Shown here: positions 34,715 through 41,850 of the stretch, piece by piece
Layout of the letters: each line of letters begins with the position of its first letter
How positions within the stretch are numbered: the stretch's first letter is position 1
Source: Polyangiaceae bacterium
Lineage (GTDB): Bacteria; Myxococcota_A; Polyangia; Polyangiales; Polyangiaceae
DNA: 64,000 bases
Assembly: GCA_013214025.1 (NCBI GenBank)
Contig: JABSRN010000041.1
Span: forward strand, 96,553 to 160,552
Direction: 5' to 3'
Translations under genes and position numbers: made by a program
The notes under the pieces: generated by a model
The model's input: only the letters and a program-made list of their open reading frames with translations
What the model was told of the DNA's origin: nothing
Database searches by the model: none

Positions 34715-35359
34715 GTGTTGCGCCGCGGTCTCTACGTCATCTTGGACCAAGAAGTCTTGAGGGCAGAGGCACTGGAGCCGGTGGAACTGGCGACGGCCCT
34801 CTGCGAGCTGCCGCTAGCCGCCCTTCAGTGGCGTGCCAAAGAGTCGGGCTCGCGAGACATCTTGGCAATGCTGCGCGTACTCGTGCCACTTTGCCAAAAC
34901 CGTGGGGTGCCGTTTTTTGCGAACGACCGCGCAGATCTCGCAGCCCTTGCGGGTTGTGACGGAGTGCACGTCGGCCAGCACGATATGCGCGTAGGCGAAG
35001 TGCGGAAGGCGTTCCCGCGTCTGCAGATTGGGGTCTCCACACACGACTTGGAACAGCTACAGTCGGCGTTGCCAGAGCGCCCTGACTACGTGGCGTTTGG
35101 TCCGGTGTTCCCCACGGCGTCGAAGCGTGACCCTGAGGCGACGACAGGCTTGGCTGCGCTCGAGCAAGCCAGCGCTCAGGTAGGCGCGACACCGTTGGTC
35201 GCTATCGGTGGCATTGAGATGGATTCGGCGCGGCAGGTAGCGCGGCTGGCGACGGCCGGTGCTGTTATTGGTGGCATCGTGCGCGGTGCGGGCAGCGTGC
35301 CGGAAGCTGTGCTGCGTGCGCGAGCGCTGCACGATGCCTTGTCATACGGTACCTTGTGA
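34715..35359 (+). CDS. thiE: thiamine-phosphate synthase
   Basis: Joins hydroxymethylpyrimidine diphosphate and the thiazole phosphate to thiamine phosphate. 214 aa starting GTG 34715. The TIM-barrel markers are LQWRAKESGSR (pyrophosphate arginine and lysine), FFANDRADLA, DGVHVGQHDM, IGVSTHDLEQ, YVAFGPVFPTASK and LVAIGGI. It stands alone: no other thi genes are nearby. It is divergent from the preceding secreted protein gene and convergent with holB. Confidence 0.93.
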   Translation: MLRRGLYVILDQEVLRAEALEPVELATALCELPLAALQWRAKESGSRDILAMLRVLVPLCQNRGVPFFANDRADLAALAGCDGVHVGQHDMRVGEVRKAFPRLQIGVSTHDLEQLQSALPERPDYVAFGPVFPTASKRDPEATTGLAALEQASAQVGATPLVAIGGIEMDSARQVARLATAGAVIGGIVRGAGSVPEAVLRARALHDALSYGTL

Positions 35360-35481
35360 CGGCTCAGCGGGAGTGAGCGTCAGTCCTAGACGACCGGCGA
35401 CGGTCGGCAGCGAAGGAGAAGTTGTGCCCCGTGACTCCGGACCGTGTGTGGACAGAGCAGCGGTGGGTCGGCACGGCGGCC

Positions 35482-36459
35482 CTAGGAACGGCGCAGTTCG
35501 CGCACCATGCCCTCGATAACGAGGGCGGGTTGGGCGTTCCGTTCGAGATGGTTCATGGACTGAGTTACGATTTCGTATCGCCGCGCTAGAGTCGCGGCAC
35601 CCTGCGGATCCGTCGCGACGGCGGCGCGAGTGCGCTCAGACAAATGTTGTGCAAAGGCGTCGAGCTTCTCGCGGAGGTTCGTGCGGTCTTTCGCCTTGCC
35701 GTCATTCAGCGCGATGGCAGGGGCCAGAGTTGGCGCATCGATGGCCGCGTTGAGTGCGTCGATGTAGTCGTCGCGTTCGCGGGAGACATCGTCCTGGCTC
35801 AGCGCGATGGCAACGGACGCGCTTCCGTCAGCGATGTCTACTGCTGTCGTGTCGATGTTTTGGGCTTCCAGGATTTTCCGAAGGATTGGCTCCGGCAGCG
35901 GGGAGAAGCGGACCGCTTGCGTCCGAGAACGCACGGTGTCCAGCAGCCGGCCGGGACTATTTGTGATCAAGATAAAGTGAACCCGGGCGATGGGTTCTTC
36001 GAGAGTCTTGAGTAGTGCGTTGGCCGCTGAGGTCGTGAGCTCATGGGCCCCACGAATGATGACCACCAGCGCTTTTCCTTCGTGGGGTGCGTAGCCCACG
36101 CGACTCAGGACCAGTCGGCGAATTTGCTCGACGCTGATCCCCATCGCTTCGCTCTTGCCGCCGATCATGCCGGGGGGGTAGAGCGCCCGTCCGATCAAGA
36201 TCACGTCGGGGTGGAGCGGGACGTTCGGCTCTTCCTCAGAAAACTGCAGCACGCGCTTGCAACTACGGCAGACGCCGCAGCCGTCCGGCTGCTCTTCACA
36301 AAGTAACGCGCAGCCTAAGGCTAAGGCTGCGCGTTCTCGTCCGACGCCATCCGGACCCTCGAAGCGGTAGGCGTGGTGTACACGTCCGCTGCTGATTGCC
36401 CGACGAAGCGTCGATATGGCGGGCTCTTGGCCTCGTACCTTGTCGAAGACCGAAACCAA
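35482..36459 (-). CDS. holB: DNA polymerase III subunit delta prime
   Basis: Clamp-loader subunit that helps place the sliding clamp at primer termini. 325 aa from TTG 36459, preceded by acgagg; a longer frame to 36573 would overlap the TetR gene. The start gives VFDKVRGQEPAISTLRRAI, the normal beginning of this AAA+ protein. The Walker A region is degenerate (EGPDGVGRERAA), and a zinc cluster CEEQPDGCGVCRSC follows. The later motifs are VVIIRGAHELTTSAANALLKTLEEP and the SRTQAVRF arginine-finger region. It lies 16 bases downstream of the TetR gene. Confidence 0.9.
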   Translation of the reverse strand: MVSVFDKVRGQEPAISTLRRAISSGRVHHAYRFEGPDGVGRERAALALGCALLCEEQPDGCGVCRSCKRVLQFSEEEPNVPLHPDVILIGRALYPPGMIGGKSEAMGISVEQIRRLVLSRVGYAPHEGKALVVIIRGAHELTTSAANALLKTLEEPIARVHFILITNSPGRLLDTVRSRTQAVRFSPLPEPILRKILEAQNIDTTAVDIADGSASVAIALSQDDVSRERDDYIDALNAAIDAPTLAPAIALNDGKAKDRTNLREKLDAFAQHLSERTRAAVATDPQGAATLARRYEIVTQSMNHLERNAQPALVIEGMVRELRRS

Positions 36460-36475
36460 GAGTGCCTCGTTTTGG

Positions 36476-37156
36476 TTACGCTTCGGCTGCTGTGACGACG
36501 CCGCCCAGCAAACGCAAGAAGCTTTCGTAGGCTGCGTCCGCTTGGACCTCGGGGCCTTCGATGTAGTCGGCAACGCTGAGGCCGTTGAGCACGGCGAGAA
36601 TCAACGTGCAGGCGGGCTCGAGACCACCCAAGTGAGCGACGCCTTTTTCTCCGAGAGCGCCGACGACGGCCTCGGCGACTAGCTTGCGCTTCTCTTGGTT
36701 GAGGACCGACGCGCGGCGACGGAGCTCGGTGTCGTTCTGGGAAGCGCTCCACACCTCGATGTTGAGTCCAACATCGCTGGTGGTGCGGGCGGCCCACATG
36801 GCACGCATAGTTTGCAGGGTGCGGCTTTGCCCGTTATCCAGCGCAGAGCGCACGCGCTCCAGGTACTGGTTGTAGGTGAAGCTCTGCACTTCGTGGATGA
36901 GCGCGGCCTTACTAGCGAAGTAGTAGTGCACGATGCTTTTGCGCAGACCCAACTCCTTACCGATCTCGGCGAGGGTCGTGGCGCTGAAGCCACGACGGGA
37001 AAAGCACTTGGCGGCGGCAGTCAGAATCGCTGCTACTCGCGGGTTGTGCCAGTCGACGCTGCGGGGTGCGGCCTCGGTGGTTTCCGGCACTGCGGGTGCC
37101 GCAGTGTTGGGGGCGGTGGTTTCGGGAACTGGGCTAACAATGTTGGTCGTCATCAT
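36476..37156 (-). CDS. TetR/AcrR family transcriptional regulator
   Basis: 226 aa. A disordered Pro/Thr/Ala-rich head (1-33) precedes the DNA-binding domain at about 38-90. That domain shows the family pattern AAAKCFSRRGFSATTLAEIGKELGLRK followed by IVHYYFASKAALIHEV. The C-terminal helical domain presumably binds a small ligand, which I cannot name. Two adjacent ATG codons (37156 and 37153) are possible starts. It is read just before holB. An inverted repeat CGGGT-TTT-ACCCG lies 43 bases upstream and may be the autoregulatory site. Confidence 0.9.
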   Translation of the reverse strand: MMTTNIVSPVPETTAPNTAAPAVPETTEAAPRSVDWHNPRVAAILTAAAKCFSRRGFSATTLAEIGKELGLRKSIVHYYFASKAALIHEVQSFTYNQYLERVRSALDNGQSRTLQTMRAMWAARTTSDVGLNIEVWSASQNDTELRRRASVLNQEKRKLVAEAVVGALGEKGVAHLGGLEPACTLILAVLNGLSVADYIEGPEVQADAAYESFLRLLGGVVTAAEA

Positions 37157-37198
37157 TCTATTCTTTGCTTGCTGGAGCGGCCGGCCGGTCTAGCGTAC

Positions 37199-37211
37199 CG
37201 GGTTTTACCCG
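37199..37211. promoter_or_regulatory. inverted repeat upstream of the TetR gene
   Basis: CGGGT (37199-37203) and ACCCG (37207-37211) flank TTT, 43 bases before the TetR start. TetR proteins often bind short dyads in their own promoter, so this is a candidate operator. The arms are short (five bases), and the nearby GC palindrome CCGGCCGG competes as a candidate. Confidence 0.3.
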
Positions 37212-37413
37212 TCACGCCGGGTGGTCGATCAACCAGGGAGGCCGCGTGGGGAAGAGCGAAGATTCAGTTTGTGGGGGATCCAAAAAGCGGTTGAAGTTGG
37301 GGCGTTGCGACTAAAGCAAGAGTTGCTCGGTCAGCCGGGCGGGGTATCTACCACCGCTTGGTATCAGATGTCTCCCCCGAAGTGACCAGATCGCGTCGGA
37401 TCTTTGTCTCGCT

Positions 37414-37441
37414 GGAAAACACCCGGTCCCAGGGGGTGTCG
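37414..37441 (-). terminator. intrinsic terminator of the small lipoprotein gene
   Basis: On the minus strand a six-base perfect stem (37434-37439 with 37419-37424, ACACCC/GGGTGT) is followed by four T read from 37419-37416. It starts 15 bases after the stop at 37456. Confidence 0.45.
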
Positions 37442-37455
37442 GGCCGCCGAAGCGC

Positions 37456-37737
37456 CTACTTCTTTTCGTTTGTGCCCGGAGTTTTCTCGGTTGCCGCTTT
37501 TTCGTCGGTTGCCGCTTTTTCGTCGGCTGCCGCTTTTTCGTCGGCTGCAGGAGCCTCGGCTGCGGGAGTTTTCTCGGCTGCGGGCTCGTCGCCCATTAGG
37601 TCCCCGAGGAGATCATCTTCGGGCTCGGGCTGCACTACGGCATCCACTGGGGGGATGGCATAGGCGGCGCCGCCGCAGGCGGAAGTGAACGCTAGCGATG
37701 CCAACGCAACGCCGAACAACGAATCGCTGATTTTCAT
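37456..37737 (-). CDS. small repeat-bearing lipoprotein
   Basis: 93 aa from ATG 37737, where MKISDSLFGVALASLAFTSAC gives a lipoprotein signal with the cysteine at 21. The mature part has a short acidic segment (EPEDDLLGDLMGDEP) and ends in charged repeats of the form ADEKAA/TDEKAA. These are encoded by three 18-base tandem units at 37493-37546. It is probably a flexible surface or periplasmic peptide, perhaps binding cations or peptidoglycan-associated partners. It is monocistronic. Confidence 0.75.
   Translation of the reverse strand: MKISDSLFGVALASLAFTSACGGAAYAIPPVDAVVQPEPEDDLLGDLMGDEPAAEKTPAAEAPAADEKAAADEKAATDEKAATEKTPGTNEKK
37493..37546 (-). repeat. three 18-bp tandem repeats inside the lipoprotein gene
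   Basis: Units 37493-37510, 37511-37528 and 37529-37546 are near-identical (one base changed). Each encodes six residues of the ADEKAA type. Since 18 is divisible by three, unit gain or loss would keep the frame and only change tail length. Confidence 0.85.
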
Positions 37738-37932
37738 GGGGCGCACCCTAATCCCCCCCAAAGGTCAGACACAAGAGCCGAATTAAGGAAGCCGAAATCG
37801 CTTAAAAATAGGGGCTTACGCGCACGGTGAGGCGCATTGGGGACCTCGATCTTCGAGACTAGGCTTTTGTGGCTACGCAGGCCCCCAGATATCGGGCTGA
37901 TCTTGACTCGCGGGAGCGTCGAGTGACCGGGT

Positions 37933-39456
37933 TCAGTGCCGTGTCCAGCTTGGCATGCCTTCCCGTGCGGTCCAGCCTTTTTCGCCGAAGCGTCCGGTCT
38001 CCCTCGTGATGCGTAACTTCTCCCCCGGCTTCAGCTGAGTCATCACCAAGAGTTCGTCCGCCACGTATTCTGGGTGAGGGTCGTCGACGAAATCGCGACT
38101 GGAATCGGGGTCTCCGGTACCAATACGAACGATTTGCGCGGTCGGCGGATACACGTCGTTCCATTTCTCACGCACCGCGTGGGGCCCATGGCGAAGCACG
38201 CGGTATCGCTTCAAGCGAAATCCAGGCACCCCTCGTTGCTGAAGCGAGCGCTTGCCCCGGGCGAGACGCGGGTCCGCTCGTTCCAACTCCTGGTAGGGAA
38301 GCGCAGAAGCGATGCGGCGAATCAACGTTACCGCCTGGTCGTGTTGGGGACCCAGAATTTCTGCTTTCACTTTGCCGTCTTGAACGGACTGGTGAATCAC
38401 GATGGGGAACTTGAAATCGTTGCGCAGCTTGAAATTGATCGTCGGATACACCACGGCGGCATCGAGTCCCATCTTGATGTAGGAGCTGGGCCGCGTGTGG
38501 GGATGGCGTTCCGCGATACCGAGCCCGGCGAAGAAGGCGGCTCCGTGCAGGGTGCCGGATATTTGGCAGGTGCCTCCGCCGATGCCGTCGACCAGTTCGC
38601 CCTGGGCAATCACAGTGGCGACCTCGTAGCCGTGGGCTTCATCCCGAGGTCCGACCACTCCGTTAAAATCGAAGATTTCGCCTGGAAACACGACGTAACC
38701 ATCGAGGCGCGAGGCCGCGAGGCGTAAATTATGAGTGCGCGCCGCCGACCGCTTCGCGCGATCGTAGCCGGTTTCGAAGGAACCGATCACATGACTGTGG
38801 ACTACGTTTTTTAGTTGTTCTGTGCGGCGTCCGGGGACGAGCTTTTCGAACACTAATTTGGCGTGGGTTTCTCCGGCACTCAGCGCTTTGCCGATGGCGC
38901 TCAGGCTGGAGTCGACATCTAGTAACAAGCCGACCTGGGAGGGCACCAGCTTCTTGTTGATGACGTCGATTCGCGCGTCCACAGTCGGGCGGTCTAGCTC
39001 GTCCTTGTATCGCAGTAGTATTCGCTCGGCGACAATCGGGTCAATGTTGAGCGGAATCGGCAGCGTAATTCCGCCATCCCCGCCCCGGCGGCGATGGCTA
39101 CGCAGCATCGGGCTGGTGCGATCTCGACTGTGACGCAAGAGATCGCTGAGGCGTGGAGCGTCGAGGGTGACCCCGAGCTCTGCGTAGGAAAGCAATCGCT
39201 GTTTTCCGCTATCGAGCACGAGCCCAAAAGGCGTGTTGATTCGTTGTCGCAGGCGCGAACGTAAGTCCGCGTCAGTGATATCTGGGCTCAGCTGTTGCCC
39301 GAGGAAGCTCACGGCGGGCAATGGGCTGTCGTCGTCGTCGGACGCTGCCCGAGGGACCGACAGAAATCCGATGCCGAGTCCCAACAACAGACCCGACAGA
39401 ACGAAGCCGTAGCCCCTTTTCGAGGTGCGAGGAGCGGGGGGAGGGGGGGAAGACAT
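37933..39456 (-). CDS. VanW family protein with peptidoglycan-binding-like domain
   Basis: 507 aa from ATG 39456. A Pro-rich cytoplasmic head is followed by one membrane anchor (GYGFVLSGLLLGLGIGFLSV). An extracytoplasmic part comes next, with a domain like the putative peptidoglycan-binding module that often precedes VanW (about 95-250). The VanW core (about 260-400) has the signature VDGIGGGTCQISGTLHGAAF, and a C-terminal G5-like beta domain ends with EKLRITRETGRFGEKGW. VanW proteins are associated with the cell wall but their reaction is not known. Codons 3-7 are written by a C-rich tract (G6-A-G7 on the plus strand). It is divergent from uvrC. Confidence 0.88.
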   Translation of the reverse strand: MSSPPPPAPRTSKRGYGFVLSGLLLGLGIGFLSVPRAASDDDDSPLPAVSFLGQQLSPDITDADLRSRLRQRINTPFGLVLDSGKQRLLSYAELGVTLDAPRLSDLLRHSRDRTSPMLRSHRRRGGDGGITLPIPLNIDPIVAERILLRYKDELDRPTVDARIDVINKKLVPSQVGLLLDVDSSLSAIGKALSAGETHAKLVFEKLVPGRRTEQLKNVVHSHVIGSFETGYDRAKRSAARTHNLRLAASRLDGYVVFPGEIFDFNGVVGPRDEAHGYEVATVIAQGELVDGIGGGTCQISGTLHGAAFFAGLGIAERHPHTRPSSYIKMGLDAAVVYPTINFKLRNDFKFPIVIHQSVQDGKVKAEILGPQHDQAVTLIRRIASALPYQELERADPRLARGKRSLQQRGVPGFRLKRYRVLRHGPHAVREKWNDVYPPTAQIVRIGTGDPDSSRDFVDDPHPEYVADELLVMTQLKPGEKLRITRETGRFGEKGWTAREGMPSWTRH

Positions 39457-39469
39457 CGGCCGGGGACAG

Positions 39470-39483
39470 AGGCCGTGCGGCCT
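39470..39483. promoter_or_regulatory. dyad in the vanW/uvrC divergent promoter region
   Basis: AGGCCG-TG-CGGCCT is a perfect 6-2-6 inverted repeat. It occupies the middle of the 41-bp gap between the two divergent start codons, where any bound protein would affect both genes. Confidence 0.35.
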
Positions 39484-39497
39484 GCGCCGGATGTAGT

Positions 39498-41426
39498 ATG
39501 AATCGCTCTCCGGCTCCAGACCCCGCAAAAACAATGACCTCCGAGCTCCCCCCGAAGCTAAACGACAAGCTTTCGGCTCTCACCCGTGAGCCGGGTTGCT
39601 ACTTGTTCCGCAACCGGCAAGGCGTCGTGGTCTATGTGGGAAAGGCGTCGTGTTTGCGATCTCGCGTCCGCAGCTACTTTCAGCCGTCCAGCGGAGATGA
39701 CCGCATCCTATTTCCCATGCTGGTCGCGTCTGTCTTCGACCTGGAGACGATCGTTACCGCCAGTGAAAAAGAAGCGGCGATCCTCGAAAACGGACTGATC
39801 AAGGAGCACAAACCGCGCTTTAACATCAAGCTCCGGGATGACAAGGAGTACCTCACCCTGCGTGTGCGTACGGACGTGGATTTTCCGCGACTGGAGTTCG
39901 TTCGGCGCCCGACCGTGGATGGTGCGCGCTACTTCGGGCCGTATCACTCGGCTTCGGCGGCTCGTAAGACCACCCACTTGGTGGAAAAGCACTTTCAGCT
40001 CCGCACTTGCACGGACCGCGAGATGAAGAGCCGCAAGCGAGTGTGCCTGCAATACCAGATCAAGCGCTGTCCCGGCCCCTGCGTGCACGACATCGACCGG
40101 GCTGAATATGCCGCCAGGGTAAATTCGGTGATGCTCTTCTTGGACGGTCGCCACGATGAGCTGACCAAAGACCTGAACCAGAAGATGACGGCGGCGAGCA
40201 CGGAGCTCAACTTCGAGCTGGCGGCGATCTATCGGGACCAACTGACGGCTGTGGACAGCGTTCGCCAGACTCAACGCATCGTCGAGAATTCGGACAAGGA
40301 CCAAGACATCGTGGGTCTGTATCGCGAGGGGGATCTCGTTGAGCTCGCGGTGATGTCTCTCAAGCGGGGGCGCATCATAGACGCTGTGAGCATCTCTCAG
40401 CCCCGGGTAGAGATCCCGGACGACGAGGTGATCGCGAGTTTCGTTCGGGAATATTACGGAGAGGCCGGGCCTGCCTGCCAACGGATCCCCGATGAAGTCC
40501 TCGTGCCGAATTTGCCGGAAGGGGCCGCGGGGGTGATGGAATGGCTGAGCTGTGCCCGAGCCGAGCGCGCTGGCGGCAAGGCCCGCCGCTGCCAGTTGCT
40601 GGCGCCTTCTCGCGGGGCCCGGCGCCGGCTCTTGGACATGGCGATGGAAAACGCAAAACACGCCTTCGAGGAAAAGCGTCGTGTGGCTGAAGCCGTGGAT
40701 GAGCGACTCGCGCGAATTCAACAGAAGCTGCGGCTACCCGTGGTTCCTCGGCGCATCGAGTGCATCGACATCTCCCACTCGGCGGGCCAGGACACCGTGG
40801 GCGCCATCGTGCGACTCAAGGACGGCGTTCCGGACAAGTCGGGCTACAAGAGTTTCAACGTAAAGACGGTGGACGACGGGGATGACTATGCCGCCATGTT
40901 TGAAGTGCTGAGTCGCCGCTTCCAAAGGGCCCGCCAGGCCGCCGAAGATGACACCTCCTGGGAGCTTCCGGATCTCTTGGTGGTGGACGGGGGGCGCGGG
41001 CAGCTCGGGGTTGCCCTCGCTGCAGCCGGCGATCTTGGGCTACACGGCCTGAGCATCGCGGGGCTCGCCAAGGAGCGCGAAACAGTGACCGGCGATAAGC
41101 TGGTGGATCGCGTGTACCTGCCAGGTCAAAAAAATCCGGTGTCGCTCAAGGCAAACTCGCCGGAGCTGTTTCTTTTAGCTATGGCGCGGGATGAGGCTCA
41201 CCGATTCGCCAATCGGGGCCGAAAGAAGAGGGGCAAAGCCCGAACTCTCCGGTCGGCGCTGGACGATGTACCGGGTATTGGGCCGAAATCCTGCCAGAGC
41301 CTGCTAAAAACCCTGGGCTCAGTGGACGGAGTACGAGCTGCTAGCGATTCCGCCATTCTTGCGGTCCCGGGCATATCGAAGAAGCAGTTGGCGGCGATTC
41401 GCGAACACTTGAAGCCTTCCTCGTAG
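39498..41426 (+). CDS. uvrC: UvrABC excinuclease subunit C
   Basis: Makes both incisions around DNA lesions in nucleotide excision repair. 642 aa from ATG 39498; ATG 39534 (MTSELPPK) is possible. The N-terminal GIY-YIG nuclease reads GCYLFRNRQGVVVYVGKAS with the later catalytic EKEAAILENGLIKEHKPRFN, in the pieces EAAILENGLI and KPRFNIKLRDDKEY. A cysteine pair RVCLQYQIKRCPGPC (about 172-187), a UVR motif, and the RNase H-like C-terminal nuclease follow (IECIDISHSAGQD; LLVVDGGRGQL). Two helix-hairpin-helix motifs end the protein (VPGIGPKSCQSLLK; VPGISKKQLAAI). Confidence 0.97.
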   Translation: MNRSPAPDPAKTMTSELPPKLNDKLSALTREPGCYLFRNRQGVVVYVGKASCLRSRVRSYFQPSSGDDRILFPMLVASVFDLETIVTASEKEAAILENGLIKEHKPRFNIKLRDDKEYLTLRVRTDVDFPRLEFVRRPTVDGARYFGPYHSASAARKTTHLVEKHFQLRTCTDREMKSRKRVCLQYQIKRCPGPCVHDIDRAEYAARVNSVMLFLDGRHDELTKDLNQKMTAASTELNFELAAIYRDQLTAVDSVRQTQRIVENSDKDQDIVGLYREGDLVELAVMSLKRGRIIDAVSISQPRVEIPDDEVIASFVREYYGEAGPACQRIPDEVLVPNLPEGAAGVMEWLSCARAERAGGKARRCQLLAPSRGARRRLLDMAMENAKHAFEEKRRVAEAVDERLARIQQKLRLPVVPRRIECIDISHSAGQDTVGAIVRLKDGVPDKSGYKSFNVKTVDDGDDYAAMFEVLSRRFQRARQAAEDDTSWELPDLLVVDGGRGQLGVALAAAGDLGLHGLSIAGLAKERETVTGDKLVDRVYLPGQKNPVSLKANSPELFLLAMARDEAHRFANRGRKKRGKARTLRSALDDVPGIGPKSCQSLLKTLGSVDGVRAASDSAILAVPGISKKQLAAIREHLKPSS

Positions 41427-41688
41427 GCTCGTCAGGGCCCCCAGGGCCGGTAGGGCCGGCAGTCCGAGTCACAGATTGCGTATCTAGCTGCCAACGCAGT
41501 TGGCGTGTACGCGCGCCAGACAGCTGGGCACCGCGGAATTGGGAGCGGCACATGCCTTGCTTTAGTAAGCACGGGGAGCTTGTCGTGGGCGCCTAGACGC
41601 GTCCTCAGAAGCCACCCAAAAACCACTGACTCTAGAACCTTATGCTCGTGCGTTAATCTGCGAATTCCCCGACTTTATTCGTGATTTC

Positions 41689-41703
41689 TGGCAGTAGCTG
41701 CCA
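41689..41703. promoter_or_regulatory. TGGCAG-TAG-CTGCCA operator-like palindrome
   Basis: A perfect 6-3-6 inverted repeat whose right end directly touches a consensus -35 hexamer (TTGACA at 41704). This is the place for an activator or repressor of the VWA lipoprotein gene. Confidence 0.45.
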
Positions 41704-41733
41704 TTGACAAAGCCGACCCCAAAAACTTACGCT
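41704..41733 (+). promoter_or_regulatory. candidate sigma70 promoter of the VWA lipoprotein gene
   Basis: TTGACA (41704-41709), an 18-base spacer, then TACGCT (41728-41733), which keeps T1, A2 and T6 of the -10. It predicts a leader of about 110 bases before ATG 41851. Confidence 0.45.
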
Positions 41734-41850
41734 CGCGGCCGACTCGGATTGTCGAGAGTCGTAGTCATTTCACAACCCCCTGACTTCTTCTGCTGACCTT
41801 TTCGGCAGATCTTCTCTTCGGACACCCGAAACTTAAGGAGCATCGAACTC

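Larger units (their letters stand above)
41427..41850. other. 424-bp intergenic region with promoter elements
   Basis: Between uvrC and the VWA lipoprotein gene. It contains several small dyads (GCCAAC-GCA-GTTGGC near 41490, GCTT-AAGC near 41563), then the promoter-like block at 41689-41733, then a CGACTC/GAGTCG hairpin (about 41740-41761) in the probable leader. An aaggag ribosome site lies at about 41835 before ATG 41851. No ORF or tRNA is seen. Confidence 0.6.
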
